Shown: piece after piece, positions 36,321 through 45,399 of the stretch | Position numbering within the stretch: the stretch's first letter is position 1 | Layout: every line of letters begins with the position of its first letter | From: Spirulina subsalsa PCC 9445 | GTDB taxonomy: Bacteria; Cyanobacteriota; Cyanobacteriia; Cyanobacteriales; Spirulinaceae | NCBI RefSeq assembly: GCF_000314005.1 | Contig: NZ_JH980292.1 | Span: 2,311,725 to 2,375,724, forward strand | DNA: 64,000 nucleotides | Reading direction: 5' to 3' | Notes under the pieces: model-generated | Databases searched by the model: none | Seen by the model: the letters and a program-made list of their open reading frames with translations, nothing else | Told to the model about the DNA's origin: nothing | Position numbers and translations under genes: made by a program

Positions 36321-37130
36321 ATGATTTTAAGTATTATTGGCTTGGTTCTCATTGGCGTTGGTATTTTTGGCTTTTTTCGTCGCAAAACCTTAAGCAATCA
36401 TTTGTTAAGCCTTAAGTTAACCGATTCTTCAAAGATTGCTGAATTGCAAGAGATGCAACAAAGTATTACCCAAGAATTAGGTCAACCGGGAGCTTTTTGT
36501 GAACTGGTTAAATTACGGGGTCAACTGCGCTGTAAAAACCCTTTAATGGCTCAATTATCCCAACGTCCTTGTGTTTACTATAAGGCTTCGATTACAGAAA
36601 AATATGAAACAGTGGAATGGGAAGCGGATAGTGAAGGGAAGCGGCGAAAAGTCAGGAGAACGAAGACGAGAACTATTAACCAAAATGAAAGCCAGATCAA
36701 TTTTTTGTTAGAAGATGAGACGGGGAAAATTAAAATTAATCCCAATGAAGCTAAAATTGATGCCATTCAAGTGGTAAATCGTTTTGAACCTGCGACTAAT
36801 CAAGGACTTTCTGTTTCTTGGGGAGGGGTTTCTCTGAATTTACCGACTCGGTTTGATTCAGATTATAAAACGCTAGGTTATCAGTATAACGAAGAAATTT
36901 TACCGATCGATATTGATATTTCAATCTTTGGGGAATTGCGAGATCAAGATAATGAGTTAGTGGTTAAACGTCCGGGAGATAAAAAACAACCCTTTTTAAT
37001 TTCCCACAAATCACAGGATGAAGTGCTTCAAGACCAAGAAAAAGAACTTTCTAATACTATTCTCTGGTCTACCCTTTGTCCAATTTTAGGGGTTATTTTA
37101 ATTATTATTGGGCTGGTCACAGGAGTTTAA
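36321..37130 (+). CDS. GIDE-domain membrane protein
   Basis: A 269-aa protein with a hydrophobic N-terminus (IIGLVLIGVGIFGFF) and a C-terminal membrane segment (LCPILGVILIIIGLVTG). Between them is a domain of GIDE/MULAN type: CELVKLRGQL, then PLMAQLSQRPCVYYKASITE and INFLLEDETGKIKINP. The eukaryotic relatives are E3 ubiquitin ligases (MUL1) with a RING finger; none is present here. Probably in the plasma or thylakoid membrane. The gene is followed by a transposon right-end relic that starts 12 bases after its stop. Confidence 0.7.
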   Translation: MILSIIGLVLIGVGIFGFFRRKTLSNHLLSLKLTDSSKIAELQEMQQSITQELGQPGAFCELVKLRGQLRCKNPLMAQLSQRPCVYYKASITEKYETVEWEADSEGKRRKVRRTKTRTINQNESQINFLLEDETGKIKINPNEAKIDAIQVVNRFEPATNQGLSVSWGGVSLNLPTRFDSDYKTLGYQYNEEILPIDIDISIFGELRDQDNELVVKRPGDKKQPFLISHKSQDEVLQDQEKELSNTILWSTLCPILGVILIIIGLVTGV

Positions 37131-37142
37131 TTGACTGAGGCT

Positions 37143-37189
37143 GGAAAGCCCGCGTTGTACCTTTAGGGTTAGCGTCCCGAGGATGTCAC
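37143..37189 (+). mobile_element. Solo right-end relic forming the 3' end of the DUF4335 gene
   Basis: GAAAGCCCGCGTTGTACC, TTTAGGGT, then CGAGGATGTCAC: aligns with the right end at 20640-20684 and ends in the same GGATGTCAC. No tnpB is attached. Read on the minus strand, its bases encode the last residues (VTSSGR) and stop of the DUF4335 gene. Confidence 0.55.
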
Positions 37190-38571
37190 TAAGTCGGTTC
37201 TCACGGTACCGTTGGTGCTGAAAATGACCCGTAGCTGTAAGGTGCGGTTGTCGGCGACGGGGGAGACAAAGGAACTGCCTAACGAGGGCATTCCGGTTTG
37301 AGCTAAGACTTCTTGGGCTTGGTTGTTCATGGGACGAAACCGCTTGAGGGACCCATCTCCGTCGATCCAGATGTGATATTCGACGGGTTGGTTGAGGGTT
37401 TCGGGGGGTTGCCAACGGTTGGCAAAGTAGGCCTGGACTTCGCCGATTTGGGGGTAGGTGTAGCTGGAGGAACTCCAATATTCACCGCGCATCACGCGCT
37501 CAAGGTTTTCTTGAATGGCTGTTGCGATTTGGGGGGACGCTCCGCGCACTCCTCGGGGGGTGGGGCGGGTTCGGGTGGGGGGGCGCTTTGCCCGCGTAGG
37601 GCGGGAATGGTGGGCGGGGTGGTGGGTGAGTCGAGAATTAGGGGGGGACGAGTTGGGGGAGGTGTGGGTTGGTCAAGGGGTGGGGGGATGGGGGGGAGTG
37701 GGTCGCTGGGGGCGAGGGCGGTTTCGGGTTCGGGAGTGGGTTGGGGGGCGGGGGCGGTTTGCCGGGCGGTGCTTGGGGAACGGCCGGGCATGGTGGGCGG
37801 GATGTTGAGGGGAACGTCGCTGGGGTTTACTGGGGGAGGTGGGGTGAGTCGTTGCCGTTGGGCGAGGTCTGGGGGGAGGCTGGGGGTGGGGGCTGGGGGA
37901 GCATCGGGAAGGCTGGGTAGGGTTTGTACGCCGATAGGAGGGCGGTTGAGGTCTTGTAGGTCTGGGATGGAGATGGAGGTCTGTCGTTGTTGTTCGGCTT
38001 GGTGGTTGAGGTAGAGGGTGGTGGTTACGCCGGAGGCAATGATGAGGAAGGCGGCGGTTTTGGCCCAGGCGGGGACGATGGTGGAGGATGAGGAGGAGAG
38101 GCGGGGGAGTAGATCGATTTCGGCTCGGTATTGGTCTAATACGGTGCCGAGGTCGAAGAGTTGGGTGGTGGAGAGGGGGACGGAGGTGGAGGGATTCAGG
38201 AGGGTACCGAGGAATAATTCGTGCTGTAATAGCCCTTGGGGACGTAGGAAGGGCAGTTGACTAGGGTTAAGGGGGGTGGGTGAGGGACTGGAGGGGGTGG
38301 CTCTCAGGGCGGCAGGAACGGGGGCAGCGAGGAGGAGGTTTTGAATGTAGGTGGTGACGGTATCACAGAGGAGTTCGAGTTGTTGGCGATCGCCTTTTAA
38401 GATGATTTGCTCGTCTTGCATCTGTCGAGGGTCATCAAAGCGCAGTTGAAATTGTAGGTTTTTAACGATGGGTCGTTTCTGAAATTTGGACAGGGGGGAG
38501 CGAGTCGCCCAAATTTCTAGGGTGCAGGTGGGGGGAGCATAGCGTCGTTTAATTTGGTTTAGGGGCAACAT
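37169..38571 (-). pseudogene. DUF4335-family gene, frameshifted
   Basis: The N-terminal part (37492-38571) starts MLPLNQIKRRYAPPTCTLEI, typical of cyanobacterial DUF4335 proteins, with one membrane segment and a Pro-rich linker. Its frame ends in CAERPPKSQQ, which is not family-like. The C-terminal domain (NRWQPPETLNQPVEYHIWID, ...TGMPSLGSSFVSP) lies in a second frame, 37169-37549. One base lost (or -1 slippage) at a G-run (37531-37536, 37555-37560 or 37577-37583) joins them. The last residues are encoded by a transposon right end. Sequencing error in a homopolymer cannot be excluded. Confidence 0.7.
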
Positions 38572-38866
38572 AAATCAAGAATCAATGATTAGGAATTCAT
38601 TCTATAGAGTAATTCCCCTCTGGGTTCTGGGTTGGAGGGAATAGGGAATAGGTCGGTTCTGAAAGATTCTATTATAACGGCAATATTCCCTAAGACTGGG
38701 AGAGGAAGGCGGTCTGTTCCCCGGTTGCTTGAGAAGAGAAACTCCCCTAAGAGGAAACCGTCACCCGTGATTCATTTCTGGGGGGGAAGTGGTGAGACAC
38801 TAGAGGAGGCGATAGGCGATCGCGTACAATGCTTTCAGAAGCACTCCAGAGAGTCAGTACCCGACC

Positions 38867-39643
38867 ATGACTAAATCGAAGCGTCCTAAAGTTGTCTCTA
38901 TTCACTCCTATCGTGGAGGAACCGGAAAATCGAATTCTACGGCCAATTTAGCGGTGACCATTGCCAGTTATGGCCATCGTGTTGCTATTGTGGACACGGA
39001 TATCCAATCCCCCGGGATTCATGTTTTATTCGGCTATGGGGAGGAAAATCTCAGTCCCTGTCTGAATGATTATCTCTGGGGACGCTGTAAACTTTCGGCG
39101 GCTGCCCATGAGATGACCCATGTGTTAAAAGGTCAAGAGGACAAGGGGGGAAAGGTTTTTTTAGTGCCGTCGAGTATTAAGGCTGGGGATATTGCCCGAG
39201 TCCTGCGGGAAGGCTATGATGTGGGACTACTCAACGACGGTTTTCAGGACTTGATGGAAGATTTAAGCCTGGATTATTTGCTGATTGACACCCATCCGGG
39301 GCTGAATGAGGAAACGTTGCTTTCTATTACGATTTCTGATGTCTTGCTGTTGATTTTACGACCGGATCAGCAAGATTTTCAAGGAACGGCGGTGACGGTG
39401 GATGTGGCGCGGCGCTTGGAAGTGCCTAAAATGTTGATGATGGTGAATAAAGCCCCGACGTTGTTTGATTTTGAGCAGTTAAGGCAAAAGGTGGAAAGCG
39501 CTTATGAAGTCCCAGTGGCGGGGATTTTGCCCCATTCTGATGATGTGATGATGTTGGCGAGTAATGGGGTGTTTGTGGTGAATTATCCTGATCATGAGGT
39601 GACACAGACGATTCAGGCGATCGCAAAACAAATTATGCTCTAA
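38867..39643 (+). CDS. MinD/ParA-like ATPase with altered Walker A
   Basis: A 258-aa ATPase. The P-loop is YRGGTGKSNS (15-24): the signature Lys of KGGxGK is Arg16, while the phosphate-binding K21 is kept. Switch I has DTDIQSPG and Walker B LLIDTHPGL. The C-terminal DHEVTQTIQAIAKQI helix could act as a membrane or partner contact. Such deviant ParA proteins position or regulate complexes through their ATP cycle; the cargo is unknown. It stands divergent from the DUF4335 gene and upstream of the SemiSWEET gene (32 bases). Confidence 0.75.
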   Translation: MTKSKRPKVVSIHSYRGGTGKSNSTANLAVTIASYGHRVAIVDTDIQSPGIHVLFGYGEENLSPCLNDYLWGRCKLSAAAHEMTHVLKGQEDKGGKVFLVPSSIKAGDIARVLREGYDVGLLNDGFQDLMEDLSLDYLLIDTHPGLNEETLLSITISDVLLLILRPDQQDFQGTAVTVDVARRLEVPKMLMMVNKAPTLFDFEQLRQKVESAYEVPVAGILPHSDDVMMLASNGVFVVNYPDHEVTQTIQAIAKQIML

Positions 39644-39674
39644 CTCCTTCTCTTGTTCTTTGGTATCTACTCCT

Positions 39675-39941
39675 ATGTTAGAAAACCCCATGACGGCTGT
39701 GGGTCTGCTGGCCGGAGCCTTAACGACTATTTCCTTTTTACCCCAAGTCCTGAAAACTTGGAAAAGTAAGTCCGCGAAAGATATCTCCCTCGGAATGTTC
39801 CTCACCTTTTGCCTCGGGGTACTGTTGTGGATTATCTACGGGGTGGCGGTGGAGGATCTTCCGGTCATTGTAACTAATGTGGCAACGTTGATCCTAGCTG
39901 GGATGGTTCTGGGTCTGAAACTCAAATACAATCAGCACTGA
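39675..39941 (+). CDS. SemiSWEET sugar transporter
   Basis: An 88-aa three-helix membrane protein. The frame starts at 39660 but ATG 39675 gives the normal length. Motifs: GLLAGALTTISFLPQVLKTW (helix 1 with the conserved PQ), KSKSAKDISLGMF, and a final helix LILAGMVLGLKLKY. SemiSWEETs work as dimers and move sugars by facilitated diffusion; the exact sugar is unknown. Confidence 0.9.
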   Translation: MLENPMTAVGLLAGALTTISFLPQVLKTWKSKSAKDISLGMFLTFCLGVLLWIIYGVAVEDLPVIVTNVATLILAGMVLGLKLKYNQH

Positions 39942-39952
39942 ATCATCCCTCG

Positions 39953-40789
39953 TCACTCATAGGCAAACGGTCGGTTCGTGGTAACGTCTTCTAGTACCCC
40001 CGTAATCCCTATGATTCTACCCTGCTGATCTAAGGTCGGACGCGCTGTTACCTCAAATAAACCCATGTCTTTATTGCCTCGAAAATAACGCACTAAATAA
40101 CTCACTTCTGGAATATTTCCGGCAATTAAGGCCTCACATTGTGTTAGATGTAACCGTTGATCTTGAGGATGAATTAAGGTCACTAACGGACGGTTTAAGG
40201 CTTCTTTTACGGGTTGGGTAGTTAGGCGTGTCCAAGCCTGACTTAAAAAGATTAATGTTCCCTGTAAATCTGTTTGAAAAATAACGCCTTTTAAATTATC
40301 AACAACTGAGCGATATTTTGCCTCACTTTCTCTCAAGTTATCCTGTAACCGTTGCCGTTCAATGGCATAAAATATCGCACGAATTAAGGTCTGACTGCCT
40401 GTTTTCCCCTTAATTAAATAATCCTGCGCCCCCGCTTGAATGGCTTGGATGGCTAAATCACTGTCGTTGTAGGCTGTCAGAACAATGACGGGAAGATTAT
40501 GCACTTGGTTAAAAATTTCACTAAAGGTTTCTAACCCATTACTATCGGGTAAGGACAAGTCTAATAAAATCAGGTCAAAACTCATGGTCTTGAGTTCATT
40601 TAATGCCCGATTTAAGGAGGGTACGATTCGCAGGGGGATGCTTAAGTGATACTGTTGACTCCCAACATTAATTAATTCCTCAATTAGTTCTGCATCGTCA
40701 GTATTATCCTCTACTAGGAGAATCTTTAGGGCAGTATCTTCCATCTGGATAGGAGGACGGGAGGGTTCAAGGGGAAAATAAGTCATCAT
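39953..40789 (-). CDS. Response regulator with PAS domain
   Basis: A 278-aa protein. Receiver domain at about 22-140 with the phospho-acceptor Asp in LILLDLSLPDSNGLE and conserved Lys in DYLIKG. PAS domain at about 160-270 (SVVDNLKGVIFQTDLQGTL). No DNA-binding or enzyme output is present, so it probably relays phosphate or a signal by protein contact. It is the last gene of the minus-strand signalling run. Confidence 0.85.
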   Translation of the reverse strand: MMTYFPLEPSRPPIQMEDTALKILLVEDNTDDAELIEELINVGSQQYHLSIPLRIVPSLNRALNELKTMSFDLILLDLSLPDSNGLETFSEIFNQVHNLPVIVLTAYNDSDLAIQAIQAGAQDYLIKGKTGSQTLIRAIFYAIERQRLQDNLRESEAKYRSVVDNLKGVIFQTDLQGTLIFLSQAWTRLTTQPVKEALNRPLVTLIHPQDQRLHLTQCEALIAGNIPEVSYLVRYFRGNKDMGLFEVTARPTLDQQGRIIGITGVLEDVTTNRPFAYE

Positions 40790-40937
40790 AGGGCGATGAA
40801 TTCTAAAAATTCTGAATTAACAGGATGAGTTAAAGAAGAGTGACAGATAATTGAATATTGAATCGAATCTCTAGGAAGAAGAAAGAATGCCTAAGCTAAA
40901 AGTTTTAAACCATGAGAACACAGCCGTTTCCCTAAAC

Positions 40938-41435
40938 TTAAGGGCAATCCATCGGGTAAAGGTTTGGGCTGCCATAGGATGGCAGTTGGACAATATTAAA
41001 CCAGTAATGCAAAAGGGATTGAAGTATTCTGATCAATGATTCAAGGGTCACGGGTCTTCTAATATAGCAATTAGCTCCTAACTCATAGCATTTTTGAATC
41101 TCGTCAGGATGATCGGAGGAGGAGAACATGACAACCGGAATTTTGCTGAATTGGGCGTTTTGTTTTAGCCAGGTTAAGGTTTCGATGCCATCCATTTGGG
41201 GCATATTCAAATCTAATAAGATCAAATCGGGTTGAGGATAGTCAGTCGGTTGCTTATGGGGGGTGATAGGCTCAAGGTACTCCACTAATTGTAAACCTGT
41301 TTCGACACAACGGAAATTTAGATGAAAGCGGGTTTCTTCGTGGGTTAACATTTGAACGACCTGTTGGGTCAAAATACAAGTATCCTCGTCATCATTGACC
41401 ATTAGGAGGGTAAAGTTCTGAGCAGAAAGGTTCAC
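40938..41435 (-). CDS. Stand-alone response regulator (Rcp1-like)
   Basis: A 165-aa single-domain receiver. Acidic pocket DDED near 15-18 and phospho-acceptor D75 in LLDLNMPQMDG. The conserved beta5 Lys (normally in a KP motif) is Arg127 in IRRPV, a change expected to affect the switch. The insertion PITPHKQPTDYPQPD (about 56-70) is typical of Rcp-type regulators that serve phytochrome-like kinases. It sits directly downstream of the multi-domain kinase gene. Confidence 0.85.
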   Translation of the reverse strand: MNLSAQNFTLLMVNDDEDTCILTQQVVQMLTHEETRFHLNFRCVETGLQLVEYLEPITPHKQPTDYPQPDLILLDLNMPQMDGIETLTWLKQNAQFSKIPVVMFSSSDHPDEIQKCYELGANCYIRRPVTLESLIRILQSLLHYWFNIVQLPSYGSPNLYPMDCP

Positions 41436-41590
41436 TGTCCGATCCTCTGTTTGAAGTCTAGTGATTTATTGTAACAAAAAAATAATGTTTTCATCGGATT
41501 ATGTTGCTATATTTTCTGAGCAGAATTCATTCGGTTAACGTTAGACCGGGTTAAGATTATGGCATTCACAGGTGAGGGGAATTTACAAGT

Positions 41591-44500
41591 TTACATGGGG
41601 TCTAAGGGAGGAAAGGTCAAGTAAAAGGTTGAGCCTTGCTTCTCTTGAGATTTTACCCAAATTTTGCCGCCATGACGTTGGACGATTTTCTCACAGATGG
41701 CTAGTCCAATGCCGGAGCCGGGGTATTCATTGGCGGTGTGTAAGCGTTGGAAGATTTGGAAGATGCGCGCTTGATGTTTGGGGGGGATGCCAATGCCGTT
41801 GTCTTGAATGGCGATTTGCCAGTGATTCTCTAGGAATTGGGCGGAAACTTGGATTTCTGGGGGATGATTTCCTCGGTATTTAATGGCGTTGCTGAGGAGG
41901 TTTTGCAGGAGTTGGAGGAGTTGGGAGCGATCGCCTTGTACCGTCGGTAATTCGCTAATCCTAAGACTGGCTCGGCTTTGGCTGATGTCTAGTTCTAAGT
42001 TGGCGATCGCATCTTGGATAATTTCCCCTAATTCACAAGCTTGAAACTCTTTCGGTTTCCGTTGCACTCGGGAATATTGCAGCAGATCATTAATCATCGT
42101 CTGCATCCGTTCACAACCCCGCACAATTCGCTCTAGATAACGATTAGACTGTTCATCAAGTTGTTCTCCCTTTAGTTGTTGTAACAATTGGGCATAACTG
42201 TTAATAATCCCTAAAGGCGCTTGTAAATCATGGGAGGCCACATAGGCAAACTGTTCTAACTCCGCATTGGAACGAGCTAGTTCCTCTTTTTGGCGAATAT
42301 CTTCGGTAATATCCCGCGCACTGCCTAGGATTCTGTGGATTTGCCCCTGACTGTTGCGAATGGGAACTAATAAGGTGCGCCAAGTGCGTGTTCCAATGGG
42401 GAAAGCAAGGGTTTCCTCATAAGAAAGGGTTTCTCCGGCCTCCACACAAGCTTGATAGGATTGGGTTAAATGTTGGGCAATGGGTAAGGAATAGACCTCA
42501 TAGGGACTTTTGCCGATGATCTCCTCCCGCGTAACACCAATTTGTTCCTCATAACAGGGATTAATCGTTTCATAAACAAATTGCTCCTCGGGTAACACTT
42601 GAACTAACCAAATGACCTCGGCAGAATGGTTAAAAATCCCCGCATAGAGAGCTTCTGAGGCTTGGAGTTTCAGTTCCGCTTCCCGTCTACTGTAGTGGTT
42701 ATAAATCAACTCCCCAATAATGCGCAAGAGTTTTTGATCTAGTTCTAACCAGTTTTTAATGTGGGGTACTGTCGTGGCTAAACCAATAGCTCCCCACAGT
42801 TGACCGCTAGAATCCAACATGGGAATCTCTAAGATGGAGTTAAATTGTAACTCCCGCAAAAACTGTTCTTCGGTGTGGGCGCTCGGAGGTAGCTCATCAA
42901 GTTGGGAAAGAGCGATCGCACGATTCGCCCGAAGTTGCAACATCCACCAATCCATCGCCCTTGTATCTATATTTTGCAGATCATCCTGCAAATGATTTAA
43001 CCCCGCTTCACACCATTCCGCCACCCAACTCCCTTGATGGCTATGGGAGTCAAAACGCACCAGATAAGCCCGTTGAATGCCCATAGCACGCCCTAAACAG
43101 AGCAAAATGGGTTCTAAGTCAAAATGCCAGCGAGAACGGTCTTCTTCCAAGGCAGAGAAGGGTTCTAATTTGACCAATTGTTGGGAAATTTGGGTGAGGG
43201 CAGTTTCTAATTTTAGTCGATAGGACAACTGTTCCGTTGCCGATTTTAGGGAAGTAATATCAATGGAGGTTCCCACCAAACGATAGGGGATTCCTTGGTC
43301 ATCTCGGATGGCCTTAGCGCGACTCAACACCCAGCGCACCGCTTGACTTTTACAGAGGAGGCGATACTCAATATCATAGGTTTTTTGTTCTCCTCGTAGG
43401 TACTGAATGCTGTGTTGAATCACCTTCTCCCGATCTTCGGGGTGAATCAGTTGTTGTATTCTTTCACAAGATGTGCCAATCTCCCTCACGGAGTAGCCCA
43501 AAGACGCGATAAAGTCTGGGGAATAATAGATTTCGCGGTTTTTGAGGTTTGTATCCCAGACTCCAATATTGGCGCTTTGGGTGGCGATTGAATACCGTTC
43601 CTCACTTAACTGTAATGCCTCATAGGTCTGTTGTCGGTCGGCGTAAGCATAAATCATTTCCCCCACAATGGACAACAGTTGAATATCTTCTTCTAACCAC
43701 ACCTTCCGCCATTCCCCCATCGTAGACAATCCCAACACCCCCCACAACTCCCCTTTTGGGGTAAAAATGCCAATTTCTAGGACACTACAAGTTCCTTGCA
43801 CAGTTAATAAAACCTTCTCCCAATGGGCTTGGGGGGGTAAATCTTCGGGATGTTCCAACACTACTCGTTTGTGTTGCAATAACTGCCGTAACCACCACTG
43901 AAACGGCACAAGATTTAAAAGCTTGAATTTTTCTTGTAAGGAAAATGTCTCCTCATCATGCCATTCATAAGTCCTTTGAAAAGAATAACTTAAAGGACTT
44001 ACCGGATAAAGTGTTTGACCTAAAAAATGTGAATTTTCATCTCCCAAAATTGTATAAAGATAGACTCGATTCACCCGAATCACTCCCGCTATTTTTACTA
44101 ATACTCTATTAAAATCATAAGGGTTATGAGTCGCTAAATACTGGGAAATTTGGGCTAGCACTTGTTCTGCTTTCAGGCGAGATTGAATCTGCTGTTCTGT
44201 CATTTTCCGATTTTGGATATCTTGGACAATGCCAATGCCAGATTCTAATCCACCTTGACTATCTCGTACCACAGAAACAGTAATTTCTACCCAATGAGCT
44301 TGTCCACTTTTGCTAATATAACGCTTCTCCCAAGAAACACTCTCTAAGTCTTCTTCGATTGCTTTTTGAATATATTCAAAATCTCTGGGCAAATCATCAG
44401 GATGGGTAACATCATAAAAACTTAAATTCATTAACTCATCTTCTGAATATCCCAACAAGTTACAGAGATATTGATTCACTAACAAAAACTCCCCTGATGG

Positions 44501-45376
44501 GATAGTATAAGCAATCCCGACTCCCGCTTGTTCTACAATGGCTTTCAGTCTAGATTCACTCTGACGCAACGCTGTTTCTGCCTCAATGCGATTGGTTACA
44601 TCTAACGCCAAAGACATTAAAGAAACTAGGCTTCCGTCTTCGTTAAACAAACTGGAATTATACCACTCACAAAAAACAATATTCCCCGTTTTTGTATAAT
44701 TGCGATTGTGACATATATTTTGAGCTTTATGGGGATCTTTAATGGAATCTACTGTGTTTTGGACTTTTTCCCAGTCTTCTGGATAAACAAAAAGCCATTC
44801 ATCAAGTGCTTTTCCGAATACTTCTTCCTCAGTCCAGCCAAAAATTTCCTCGGCTCGTTTTGACCAACTCATCACCCGCATTTTCTCATCCCATTCTATA
44901 ACAGCTAGGGGAGAATTACTCACATGAGCCGCTAGTTTTCTATAGGCTTTTTCAATGGAGGTGGTGGGTTGGGTTGGAATATCTGTTAATTGAAGGTTAC
45001 GGCATAAGCTATCATGGGTAAAAACCCCAAGGAGTTGCTCCTCCTCTCCTAACAGGGGAAGATGACGAATCTGATATTTTTTCAGGGCTAACAAGACTTC
45101 AAAAATGTGGCAAACTTGGCTAGCATAAAGCATTACAGGATTGGGTGTCATGACGGATGCGATCGCCACCTGCCTAAAATCCTGTTGTAATGCGGCTAAA
45201 CTCACCACATCCCGTTCCGTGAAAATCCCCACACAGCGTTTCTGTGCCATCACTAAAACATAACTTTTCTGCCGTTGCGTCATCTGTTGTAATACATCCA
45301 ATAAGACGGCATTCGGGGAAACTTCAATCCAGTCTATTTCAGCGTATCCCAGAAGTGCTACATCAGAGTTAAACAT
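41591..45376 (-). CDS. Large CBS-PAS-GAF multi-sensor histidine kinase
   Basis: A 1261-aa soluble protein. Domain order (rough): CBS pair 18-130, PAS 142-265, PAS 275-390, GAF 405-580, PAS 590-710, GAF 725-885, PAS 890-1010, then HisKA with the phospho-acceptor in VASHDLQAPLG, and HATPase with NLLSNAIKYRG and IGLAICEKIVQRHGG. The GAF domains lack the usual chromophore cysteine pattern as far as I can see. CBS pairs commonly bind adenine nucleotides, so it could couple energy state to light, redox or ligand cues. It ends about 155 bases before the stand-alone receiver gene. Confidence 0.88.
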   Translation of the reverse strand: MFNSDVALLGYAEIDWIEVSPNAVLLDVLQQMTQRQKSYVLVMAQKRCVGIFTERDVVSLAALQQDFRQVAIASVMTPNPVMLYASQVCHIFEVLLALKKYQIRHLPLLGEEEQLLGVFTHDSLCRNLQLTDIPTQPTTSIEKAYRKLAAHVSNSPLAVIEWDEKMRVMSWSKRAEEIFGWTEEEVFGKALDEWLFVYPEDWEKVQNTVDSIKDPHKAQNICHNRNYTKTGNIVFCEWYNSSLFNEDGSLVSLMSLALDVTNRIEAETALRQSESRLKAIVEQAGVGIAYTIPSGEFLLVNQYLCNLLGYSEDELMNLSFYDVTHPDDLPRDFEYIQKAIEEDLESVSWEKRYISKSGQAHWVEITVSVVRDSQGGLESGIGIVQDIQNRKMTEQQIQSRLKAEQVLAQISQYLATHNPYDFNRVLVKIAGVIRVNRVYLYTILGDENSHFLGQTLYPVSPLSYSFQRTYEWHDEETFSLQEKFKLLNLVPFQWWLRQLLQHKRVVLEHPEDLPPQAHWEKVLLTVQGTCSVLEIGIFTPKGELWGVLGLSTMGEWRKVWLEEDIQLLSIVGEMIYAYADRQQTYEALQLSEERYSIATQSANIGVWDTNLKNREIYYSPDFIASLGYSVREIGTSCERIQQLIHPEDREKVIQHSIQYLRGEQKTYDIEYRLLCKSQAVRWVLSRAKAIRDDQGIPYRLVGTSIDITSLKSATEQLSYRLKLETALTQISQQLVKLEPFSALEEDRSRWHFDLEPILLCLGRAMGIQRAYLVRFDSHSHQGSWVAEWCEAGLNHLQDDLQNIDTRAMDWWMLQLRANRAIALSQLDELPPSAHTEEQFLRELQFNSILEIPMLDSSGQLWGAIGLATTVPHIKNWLELDQKLLRIIGELIYNHYSRREAELKLQASEALYAGIFNHSAEVIWLVQVLPEEQFVYETINPCYEEQIGVTREEIIGKSPYEVYSLPIAQHLTQSYQACVEAGETLSYEETLAFPIGTRTWRTLLVPIRNSQGQIHRILGSARDITEDIRQKEELARSNAELEQFAYVASHDLQAPLGIINSYAQLLQQLKGEQLDEQSNRYLERIVRGCERMQTMINDLLQYSRVQRKPKEFQACELGEIIQDAIANLELDISQSRASLRISELPTVQGDRSQLLQLLQNLLSNAIKYRGNHPPEIQVSAQFLENHWQIAIQDNGIGIPPKHQARIFQIFQRLHTANEYPGSGIGLAICEKIVQRHGGKIWVKSQEKQGSTFYLTFPPLDPM

Positions 45377-45399
45377 GGGGAATTAAGGGGGCCGTTTTC

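Noticed and set aside
37313-38014. Gly-rich 233-aa plus-strand ORF
   Set aside because: It is the complement of the Pro-rich linker of the DUF4335 gene; G-rich composition explains its length.
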